A stretch of 26,609 nt of DNA, taken from Lenisia limosa. Its lineage: Eukaryota > Breviatea. The DNA lies in assembly GCA_001655205.1 (NCBI GenBank), contig LPNZ01005349.1:1-26609 (forward strand), given 5' to 3'. Shown piece by piece: positions 8,636 through 17,937 of the stretch (position 1 is its first letter; every line of letters starts with the position of its first letter). Below the pieces are notes generated by a model that was not told where the DNA came from, made no database searches, and saw only the letters and a program-made list of their open reading frames with translations. The translations under genes and the position numbers were made by a program.

Positions 8636-11600
8636 ATGCTCTCATGGCAGCTCTTCAAATGGCTGATCCTCTTTCTTGTTATTAAAACCGTTTTTGGTAG
8701 GATAATGTGACCGCCCTGGACAATAGAAGTAATTATTTTCATTTAATAATCACTACAGGGCTGGATACATGTTCTATTGAGTCAGACTGTCCTGACCTTT
8801 GTTGTACAGATGGAGAATGTCGTGGGAAAACCCCATATGTAGGATTGTGATTCATTATTTGGTAAATATTCGAATTATTATGATGAAAAAAAATTCAATA
8901 ACAACCAAATGAGATGTTAACCCATGAAGGTCACAAGTGTCACCCCTTCCCATGCATCACTTGATGGGCAAGTATCTGTAAAGGTACGGCAATCACATTA
9001 ACATAAGATGGTCATATAAATTGATATGTGATTTAACCAAGCAGTTGACGGGTCCATCTGGATAAAAAAATGTTTATATGACAGTATATTTTACTTGTTC
9101 ATTGTTTTAGACGTTTGGACATTTTCCATTTCACTGTTACGGAGGGGTGACTCCAATAAAATGCCAGTGGATCATTAATAGTCAGATGATTGAAACTGAA
9201 ATTACAAATGTAATGTTGCTTTTCTTTTATTTTGTAGTTTTCAACTTCTTACGTAGAGTGCAAGACTCCTGTTACGACAGTTGTTGAAACTACCTCTTTT
9301 AGAATAAAGGTAAATGATATAAATAAGTGATGGCTTATAATGCTGTTTTGTTTATGTGTTATGGGAGGTATTTTTCCTTTTTTTTTTGATGAATGGTGTT
9401 TTGGGGGAGTTGTTTGGTCATGTAATCCTTACAAGCTACTGACATAGTGTTCACCCTTCTAGGAAGTTGTGGGAATATTGTTCCCATGGACAACGTTTCG
9501 ATTCAAAGACATTGTGACCATCGGTATTGTGGTTCCAGTACCACTCTCGTCAAATGGAAAGGACTCAACTGACGATGGGATGGCCCTTATTGTTCCAACA
9601 ATGCCCTCTTTTTCAGATGCCATTTACTGTCGTGTCAACCATGGTAATAATAGCAGTGTTGTCGCTGGAGTTCAAGAAAGCAATGTCATGATAAGGTAAT
9701 TTAAAAATTCCTTGCAGTTCATAATGGCTCATTTTTTTGGGAATTTTAAGACAATATTAGCAATCCTCTTAAATGTAACTTATCAATCAACCATTAGGTG
9801 TCCAATTCCCGCATATCCACCCGGATTTGCCACTGTTGAAGTGACTACAAATGGTATTGAATACTCTTCTGCCTTTAACGTTACGTATGACTGGGTAGGC
9901 CTTTTATCTTAGAGAAAACGATTTACTTTTAATGCTAATTCTTAAGGATCCGGAAAACATTTTACCAGTTGGAGTTCTACCAAACATCACCTTTAACAGT
10001 CAAATTGTCCCGTTACCTGAGTTTAAGCTTGTTATTTTGGGACGAAATGAGGAAGCTGTTACGTTTTTTACGCGTAAACCCCCGGTAGTTCAACTCTACA
10101 TCACACCAACGCCACTTTTTATGGAAGGTTTGCGCAATCTCACATTGATCTTATACTTCAGGAAACACTGTTACAAGTGATCCATATGGAAAAGTCACCT
10201 TCAGCTCTTTTCGTCTTCAATTAGAATCCGGAGTCACTTATCAGCTAAATGCTAGGGCAGATCAAATCCGAATCAAGTTGGACACTTTTTCCAATTTCAT
10301 TGTAGCCTTGGGCAAATTGAAGCAGCCCCTTGCAGCCAAATGATAAGTAACACTGAGTACAACCCTGAAACTAAAGCATGTGAATGTGCACGAGGATATT
10401 TTCTTAGTCATGGTAAATCACAAATGATGCATTGACTTCAATACAGGCTACTGTTTGGCATGCCCGTATAACACGTATTCTTCAAAGGTATTATGTCATG
10501 TCAACTAATACGATTTAGATTGGATCAACAACATGCACATTATGTCCTACAAATCGTATAACACTGAGGGGGGCAGCCAAATATGAAGATTCTTGTGTTT
10601 GTCAAAGAGGTTTGTTCCGCTATTTTGTGAGACTTCAGGGTTTGTGGAAACAGAATATAACGAATGTGTGTGCCAGTCCGGATGGGGCTATGACCTTGCA
10701 ACACAACAATGCAACATTTGCTCAAGTGATGAACGTTCGCCTGAAGGCCTGTCCCCATGTTTGCAGTGCCCAACTAACCAACATTCACCAACTGGAGAAT
10801 ATTGTGAATGTGTGTCACATTTTGAAGCAATTGAAGCACCAGAGGGGTTTGAGATGATGTCATTTTTGACTGTTTAGCCATGATAACTCAACTGCTTATG
10901 GTTGCTGGTGTAAAGAGGGCAGCTACCTTGACACAACTGTCAACATTTGCACCCCTTGTCAATTGAACTTATATAAGGTATTATATATTACATGATATGC
11001 ATGGTTCATTATCCCAAAATGACTCACTTTTCCAATAAAGTTAACAAAAGTGTATAATTCCTTTAGGACACAAAAGGCAATGGAGCATGTACACCGTGTC
11101 CGATTGGCCAAGCCACTACCTCACTTGGGGCAACAAAATGCACATGTCAAGCCAAATACTATCGCCCTTTGTGAGATTTTGAGTTGTATTTTTCGAGTTT
11201 ATACTATTCGCTGATTCACCATGTATAGGTCAGACCCTTCCCTTCCGTGTTTAGAATGTGTGAATGGGGCTGTGTGTTCCGGGGGAGAAGAGAGACCGCA
11301 GCCGGCATACGGCTTTTGGCCGGTCAATATCATGGCCGATCCGCCGCAGTTTCATTCTTGCTTCCTTAGGGACTCTTGCCCCGGAGGTAACTCATCAATT
11401 GCTTGTGCTGTAGGTTGAACGTTGTTAGAGGCGTGGTTGTCACATTGTAGGAGGGATATACCGGACCCCTTTGCTCCATTTGCGAAGAAGGGTATCATCG
11501 GGTTGGAAAAGCTTGTGAAGTCTGTGAACTCACATTCTCATTCCTAAACGGGCTTACCATAGTCCTCATCCTGGTCTTTATTGGGCTCTTCATTTGGTGG

Positions 11601-13325
11601 GGCAAAAAGAAGGCTGCGTTTGCGAGTATCCAAGACCACATTCCTTGTACAATTCAAATTGCAATTGGTTTTTTTCAGGTTGGACAAGGAAATTTTATAA
11701 CAGACCATAAGAGGGTTTATCAAATGGCATATTAATTGAATTCACTGTGAAATTTCAGGTTTTGTACAGTTTCAGCGATATTTATGGAGTTGAGTGGCCA
11801 AGTTCGGTTGGATCCTCAATGACGATGGCCGGAATGGCGTCATTCCAACTCGGGTCAATTCCAGGTGGGAGAGGTTCATCCTTGTTGTCTTGGGAGCAAC
11901 TCATGTCTGTCTCATTAAACTCTTAAGGATTTGCATGTAGCAGCAGGGGACAGAGTATGGACTACCTTGATGAATTGGCTGTTAATATGAGGTTTGATTA
12001 TGTGCCTGTCATATTGTAGTTTGCCACTTTTGGTAGCAGTTGTGCTTTCTTTCTACTTTGCTTTTGAGGTTTTTCGACTCAAAACAAAGGTAAGGGGTAG
12101 TACTTGATGAAAGTAGCAGTCCTAATCTTTCAGGAATTCCGATTCCGTACTGCTTTTATAAATGTGATCAAACCTGCTGCTGTCATTTACGTGACACTCT
12201 ATCCCGCAGTGTCAACTAAGACTATTAGAGCTCTTCACTGTCTCAAGGTATTCTCTTTTGATTAACTAGGTTGGAGATGAGTGGTTTTTGGAGGCTGATC
12301 TGAGGGTGCAATGTTATACCGGAAAGTGGTCAGCGCATTTCCCATTTATAATTGCTGGTTTGTCACTTTCAGACTGTCACTTTATTAGGAGTTATTGTGT
12401 ACCCAATTGGCCTTCTTGCAGTAATCCTTTTCTCATACAGGCAAATCATGTTGGTTCAGATATATAGTAGTATTGTCAATTTACATTCAGGAGAAAAGGA
12501 CCTCAGAGCCATGCTTTTGAACAACTCAGTTTCCTCTTTCAAGTTTTGAATTACACTAATTTTAGGATTTCAACTTGAATTCCTATCTCTGGGAAGCAGT
12601 AGAAATGTTTAGAAAGCTGGTTTTAACCTCATTAATCGTATTCGTCTATCCCAAAACGCTAACTCAAATTGGGTTTGTTACAATTTAGAGTAACGAATAT
12701 AGAATAGGAACCATGTTATGTGCTCTTGCAGTCATCATCCATACGGTAGTGAAACCATATCGTTCATCAGTTAACCAAGTGTAAGGACACTATCTATCTC
12801 ACCAAGTTTTAGATTCCAATGGGTGTGTTTGATAGAACTGTACTTGATCCTCTTTTTGGGGCACTTATTCAAGGATGAAAACGTAGAAACCGATTCAATC
12901 ACACTCTTACCAATTATTGTGATTACTGCAATTAGTATGACAAATGGAATATGACAGTTTAGTTGGAATTATAATTGGAGGCTTGTGGTCAATTTACATC
13001 CTTTTGCAAAACTTCCTCTTGTAAGCTGTTCATTTTGAGTTCACATCTATCTAGAGAAGCCAATGAACAAAATCCTGACGAACCTACGTTGAAGCCCATC
13101 CCAACCCAGCCAGACCCTGAGCCTCAAGTCACACAATCCTCGGTTCTGTTCATGAAACGAAATGTAGCAATGAGTACGACACCACTAGTAGGAGAATATA
13201 GAAAACCAATAATATCCAGAGTATCAACCATGCAAATGGAGTCAGGCTTGCAGAAAGTGACCCACCTTCAACACCATTCCACACAGACCGAAGCGAACAA
13301 CAGGCCAGGGAGTTGGAAGGGATAA
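8636..13325 (+). CDS. Large multi-pass surface protein: IPT/TIG-like, Cys-rich (GCC2/GCC3-like) ectodomain, about nine TM segments
   Basis: Twenty-nine exons, all in phase, give about 1080 aa: 8636-8696, 8759-8838, 8930-8983, 9111-9209, 9238-9309, 9463-9695, 9798-9894, 9947-10127, 10162-10276, 10306-10412, 10447-10487, 10519-10609, 10639-10846, 10878-10977, 11067-11170, 11229-11409, 11451-11678, 11759-11864, 11928-11991, 12020-12089, 12134-12247, 12270-12357, 12389-12449, 12491-12542, 12566-12672, 12703-12780, 12813-12934, 12963-13020, 13055-13325. Residues 1-21 are a signal peptide (MLSWQLFKWLILFLVIKTVF). Residues 48-232 resemble IPT/TIG folds (VTSVTPSHASLDGQVSV; YVECKTP; RCPIPAYPPG). Residues 340-600 are Cys repeats of the GCC2/GCC3 kind (TPCPIGQATTSLGATKCTC). 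A GYTGPLCSICEEGY motif precedes TM1 (LTIVLILVFIGLFIWW). Further hydrophobic segments follow, then a hydrophilic tail (about 991-1080). The layout fits a plasma-membrane adhesion or sensory protein; similar architectures occur in many protists without known function. Confidence 0.85.
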
Positions 13326-13518
13326 TAACTTCATTTGTGCTGAATATTTAAATCTCTATAAAAGTTGTTGGTAAATCACCATCTTAGGGCTTTAGCGTCT
13401 CCAAATCTGTCCCCAGACTCATCAGGATTACCTCGATTTTCCCCTTTGTCTAAATAGAAATGTCATTTTGAAGTTTTGCTTTATTTATATTTTTTTTATT
13501 AAATTGCTCATGTAAAAG
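13326..13518. other. Short convergent intergenic spacer
   Basis: This spacer lies between the TAA of the surface-protein gene and the TAG of the small minus-strand gene. It is T-rich near 13475-13500. No ORF or structural RNA was seen. Confidence 0.6.
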
Positions 13519-13983
13519 CTACTCGTCTTCCTTTTCCACTTCCACTTCTCTTTTGACATGCTCAACAGGCTTGTCTTGTCTGAAACAATCAAATGAAGAA
13601 AGAGCGGTCAGTTAATATGATCAAGATAAAATGAAACTGATGTACAATGACCCCAGATCCTCACCTGAAATCGTGGGGACCATCAATACAGCTATGCCCC
13701 CATTCTGACTCCAACTCATCAAGGGCATCTGAGAAGGTCAGGTTTGCTCAACTATTCTTTACATATTGAAAAAACGGTAAATGTAGGAGTGCAAAGAACA
13801 ATCAACCGGTTTTGAGCTTAAACAAAAAGAAAACAAAAAAGTCATATGCTCCAAGAATCAAAACTGGTTCGATTTTTGACCAATTTTGCCTGATTTAGCG
13901 CTCGGTATTTGGAGAGGAGAGTTTGGCAAAAAAATAATAAATTCAAGGGATTGACAAACATTGGAAATTGGGCGAAAACCCAT
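13519..13983 (-). CDS. Putative 42-aa acidic protein with a 4-nt first coding exon
   Basis: Two exons look genuinely coding: 13728-13665 (DALDELESEWGHSCIDGPHD plus FR) and 13579-13519 (QDKPVEHVKREVEVEKEDE, TAG), joined in phase across a GTGAGG...TTTCAG intron. The upstream exon must supply one nucleotide. ATG plus G at 13983-13980, followed by a GTTTTC donor, satisfies this and would give a 42-aa product beginning MD. That start is inference; a longer N-terminus encoded elsewhere is possible. The product is strongly acidic with one Cys and two His (HSC, GPHD). I do not recognise a family. Confidence 0.4.
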
Positions 13984-14004
13984 GCCAAGCTCCGGTAGAA
14001 TTGG

Positions 14005-14331
14005 ATGCGTGAGTCAGGCTTGTTTATCGTTTACATTGAATTGGGTCACAACAATTTGACCAATAATATGTGTTTCCTCTCCCCACCAGCAGACCAACCT
14101 TGCATTTCCTTAGAGACATACAGAAGTTTAACTGAGGCAGATCTACAAATGTTAGACAACCAACAAAAGAGACAGGTTACATTGAACGGAAAAGAGCAGT
14201 GTTTCTTCCAACGAATGTTACTCCGACATTTCTGACCAATGACAACATTGCAGGTTTATCAATATATCACAAAAACAAGAAAAGCTCTCGGTGTATTACG
14301 TTTATATTTGTCGTTTCATTCACTTTATTAA
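14005..14331 (+). CDS. Putative 55-aa protein with a 4-nt first coding exon
   Basis: Exons 14090-14175 (DQPCISLETYRSLTEADLQM then LDNQQKRQ) and 14254-14331 (VYQYITKTRKALGVLRLYLS then FHSLY, TAA) join in phase at CAG|GTT. The first exon needs exactly one leading nucleotide. ATG C at 14005-14008, followed by the strong donor GTGAGT, supplies it, so the protein would begin MPDQPC. The product is about 55 aa, helical and basic towards the C-terminus. The ATG is 21 bp from the proposed start of the divergent minus-strand gene. No family recognised. Reading straight through from the same ATG gives a different 76-aa ORF, which I consider the unspliced frame. Confidence 0.5.
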
Positions 14332-14339
14332 ATTATCAA

Positions 14340-14545
14340 ACTATTACATTGATTAAAACAATTATAAAAACTATGAAAGTGAATATTGAAATTGGTAAAA
14401 TATTACAGAAAATTCCTATTGTACAAAAATTACATTGAATATGTAAATTGTAAAAATATTACAGTGAAAAATTTAAATGTAAAAGTATTACAGTGAATAT
14501 TTAAATTGTATAAATATTACAGTGATTATATTTGTATTTGTATAA
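14340..14545. repeat. Degenerate 29-bp tandem repeat (minisatellite), about seven copies
   Basis: The string ATTACAGTGA (or ATTACATTGA, ATTACAGAAA and similar) recurs near 14343, 14373, 14402, 14429, 14458, 14487 and 14516, with spacings of 27-30 and mostly exactly 29 bp. The rest of each unit is A/T-rich (AATATTTAAATTGTAAAA). It directly follows the stop of the 55-aa gene. Confidence 0.8.
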
Positions 14546-16179
14546 ATATATTAACATATTTTAGTAGAATACAATTATAATACTGATTTTGACATTTTCA
14601 TATATATTTAATTAGTTTGTATTAAGTTTAGTTTTTTAAAAGTATTTATTATATAAATACATTCATGTTGAAATGTATAAATTAAATATATTTGTTGTAC
14701 TCTTTGATTCAGTTTATTTTATAATCATTGATATTTTACAGTTTTTTAATCTTATATAATCGCTTAACAATTTTTTTCGCTCTAATGAAAGAGTTGATTT
14801 CAGCTTTTCACAAGTCCCAAAATCACTCAAACAATTATTTTAGATCAAAGTCTCTTTTGAAACTAGGATCATAGAGATCCAGCAGTTGACTAACACAAGT
14901 ACATTCACAGAAAACGACAGAAACAGGAGGACATCATGAGCCAACTTGAATCGAACGCCTGCTGAAATAAAAAGAACTCCCGACGCCTTCTGCGTTCTCC
15001 CACATGAACTCTAATTTTAACTGTTGCAAATTGTAAGAGGGGTAGTAGTCCTTCTTAAAAGCCCTACCAAGGAAAGTCCCATCAAATTTTCCCAGCCTGA
15101 AGTCACCCTGAAACCCACTCAGGGGCTCCTGGTGGCGGCGCTTGCTGAGCAACTCTTGGATGTGAGATCGGAGTGAATATCCAGTACCATTCAGAAGTAT
15201 CAAATCTTCCCTTGTCAAATGACCCTCAAATGTCTTCTTCTTATGTAATTTCACTAAAAAGCCCAGTCAAAGAAAGTCCCAGTCAAATGAATTGATGTCC
15301 TCTTAAATGCCCACTTTTTTCCACTTCTACCTGAGCCCATAATAGCGACGCCCCCACCCCCCCTAAATCAGGAGCTCATAACAAAGTTCCCAAAAGTTGC
15401 ATCATGTTTCCTTGAAGGTTTGGTAATTTAAAAGTCGTCAGTGCAAATTCCACATGAACCTGAACCAGTCTTCTAATGATTGAGTGTTGAAAAAATGCTG
15501 AACAATGTATGAACCACCTCATCAATATTTCAGATATTTATTTTCTCTTTTCTCATTGGTATTTGAAAATCATGTGGTTGATGGGCTTGCTAAATCTAAC
15601 ATCCAAATGTTAGTTAGTGTGTCACATGTTATCGCATTTGGCATTTTGGAATTTCACGGTTCAAATTCATGGCAATCTTCACAGAGATAAACGTACATAA
15701 AAAAGAATGAAAAGCCAAAAATGGCAACATTAAATGTTTTCAAGTATTTACGTTCTGTTAAATCAAAAGAAGACAGACACAAAATGATCCTCGGAGTCAA
15801 ACCATGAACAATTGGTTATCTGCTAACAAGCCTCCTTTAAACTTTACCTTACTAGTTTGGCAGCATAGCAACTAAGGGTAGTGGAAACATTGTGTAACCT
15901 GTTCTTGAGTGTTGTTTTGGCCTGGCTTTCGCAATGTGATATGTGATAGTGGTACGTAGTGGATGGGTGTGGGCCCTCCTCGGTGTGGGCGGGTGACAGT
16001 TGATTACTGAAACTGAATTTTCCTGAGGATTACAGAGTAATAATAATGAGATGGTATTGAGGTTGACGGCTTCGGCGCTTCGGCCATATATTTTCTTGGG
16101 TAAATAGGGACAAGGTGACAAGTTGACAAATTGGGTGCGAAAAGGAAAAGAAAGAAGGGGTGGGGGTATCCCCAGGAAT

Positions 16180-16210
<31 letters not shown>

Positions 16211-16329
16211 TTTTCTCCTTTCTCCCTTTTCCCCTCCCTCCATATACACATTACAACAAATATACAAATATTATTACAAGGGGGAATACAAGAAAAGAGA
16301 GCAAAAAGACATTACACCATCTGATCACC
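14546..16329. other. AT-rich intergenic region with no convincing gene
   Basis: This is the longest gap-free stretch without a supported gene. 14546-14880 is very AT-rich. A 106-codon minus-strand ORF (15254-14934, including KKTFEGHLTREDLILLNGTG) has no acceptable context. It contains a segment (about 15055-15095) repeated imperfectly at about 15255-15290 (shared AAAGTCCCA), which suggests decayed repeat DNA. 15300-16180 shows no exon pair in phase. A TA-dinucleotide microsatellite lies at about 16183-16212, upstream of the COMM-domain gene. Confidence 0.5.
16183..16212. repeat. (TA)n microsatellite
   Basis: An uninterrupted run of about 14 TA units. It lies about 120 bp upstream of the COMM-domain start codon. 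Confidence 0.95.
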
Positions 16330-17493
16330 ATGGGTTTTCTTGCCACAGTTCCTCAAGGTTTGCCTTTATTTTTCATTGCTCTTTATGTTTCAGCGGTACA
16401 TGTTGCACTTCAAAATATATCAAAGATTGGGGATGCCTTATTTACAGAAACTGCATTAAGGATAGCTCATGAAGTCAAAATGGAAGGCAACGCTTTTGAC
16501 CCCTTCGTTTATGAATTGGTTCGTTTCCCGAGGTTTTTACCTTTTCAGTTCATCCGAAATAAGAATGTTGAAATGAAGGTGTATCTTGAGCTCTGCAATG
16601 CACTTCGTTTTATCATTCGGTATGTACAGTTGTGGTCATATTATTTCTGACAAGTATTTTATCTTTTACAATGAAGCGAAGCACACAGAGAGGAGTTAGA
16701 AGGAAAGGAATTTGCCAAAATTGTTTCAAGAAACACGGACATATCCGATGAGCACGCTTTGATTCTTATGAAGGGCTACAATTTAACAGTTTGTTGGTTT
16801 ATTCTTGTCAACATAAACGGACAGTCTCCTTTCAACTTTAGCTTATTCTATTGCAATTATTGCCGCTGTTCTTTTCTCATGAAAATTGGAGATGTTGTTT
16901 TTTTTTCTAACGACACAGAACTGGGTGGAGGATGAAGAGGAACCTGCCAAGTCTGAGGTGGAAGAATTGGTTGGTTTGGGAGCTCCACAGAACACAGTAT
17001 TCTCCTAACTTTAGACAAGGGGAACCCTTCATATCCATTTGTTTTTTTGTTTAAATTTTTCCTTCCACTTTCCATGACGATAATGATAGCGGCTTCTAGC
17101 TACATTTTTTTCTCATTCACACATTGTATCCTCTGACCTTTTAGGTTTCATCCAACTTTTTCCTTGGAGTGTGCAATAGTTGCAATGAATGTAAAAACTT
17201 AAACCGACCTGTGGTTCGCATGCAACTCAATTCAAAGACTAAGTCCAACACGGATATCAAGACTACTTATGAAATGTCTCTCCCACAGATGAGAGTTAGT
17301 AGGGTTTCCCTCTTTATATCCCATGCTTTGCCAGACTAAAAATGTCATACCATATGATATGGCGTAAGATTTTTATTCAATGACTTCTTTGTTGCCAGGT
17401 AATATCAGTGTAATTAAATTCTTCTCGATTTTCATATTTAAGGATTTGATTGAGTCTTTGGAAGAGGCCAGGAAGCATTTGAAGAGGGCTTAG
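16330..17493 (+). CDS. COMM-domain-containing protein
   Basis: Six exons: 16330-16357, 16394-16619, 16677-16788, 16919-16969, 17145-17294, 17443-17493; about 205 aa, normal for COMMD proteins (roughly 165-225). The N-terminus is helical (VHVALQNISKIGDALFTETA; then EAHREELEGKEFAKIVSRNT and DEHALILMKGYN). The C-terminal 66 residues match the COMM domain pattern: VSSNFFLGVCNS in place of the usual V.WR.., then RPVVRMQLNSKT, and a terminal amphipathic block YEMSLPQMRDLIESLEEARK ending LKRA. COMMD proteins assemble with CCDC22/CCDC93 in the Commander complex, which recycles membrane proteins from endosomes; that role is inferred from the family. The first intron is 36 nt, in frame and stop-free. 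Keeping it would add a hydrophobic segment (GLPLFFIALYVS). Removing it gives the expected helical N-terminus. Part of exon 2 (VRFPRFLPFQ) might be another 30-nt intron. Confidence 0.75.
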
Positions 17494-17937
17494 GTTTAAA
17501 TGTGTGGTTCTATTTATGGAATGTGTTGTACGCTTGTCCAATGACGGATGGTATCTTGTAATTAATGATTATAATGTAACAGATATCATAATATCATCAT
17601 TTCAAAAAAATTTCGTATGCTCAAGGTCCAAAATTATGTCGTTATTTCGAATTAATGTCGTTAATTATTTACGGTCGCCAAATCAGCTATTCCCCTTCAA
17701 AACAGTAATATATTTCTGAGATATACACACTTTATTTGTTTATGAAGGGAAACAAAGAAAAAAAATTACCTTTCAAAATTTTCATTGTTTTTTCCGAGAT
17801 AAAAAGGTGGGCCCAGAGCTATTGGATGGGAAGAAAAACATGCTTGTTCAAAAATAAACTACCATTCCAAAAAGGAGAAGAATTTGTCCGAGGGTAAGAA
17901 ATAAATATCAAAAAAAAAAGAAGAATAAACATCAAAA
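17494..17937. other. Convergent intergenic spacer
   Basis: AT-rich stretch between two converging genes (TAG at 17493, TAG at 17938-17940). No ORF with exon context, repeat or RNA gene seen. Confidence 0.6.

Noticed and set aside
9043-9065. Possible small exon (LTGPSG) between IPT-region exons
   Set aside because: It leaves the wrong phase and hits a stop. Direct joining of 8983 to 9111 is in phase 0 on both sides, so the segment is intronic.
12358-12372. A 15-nt intron ending at the first TTTCAG
   Set aside because: It gives the wrong phase and destroys the TM helix. Using the next AG (31-nt intron) restores the frame.
14934-15254. 106-codon minus-strand ORF
   Set aside because: There is no acceptor or donor in phase, and an internal repeat and no family resemblance. 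More likely decayed repeat sequence.
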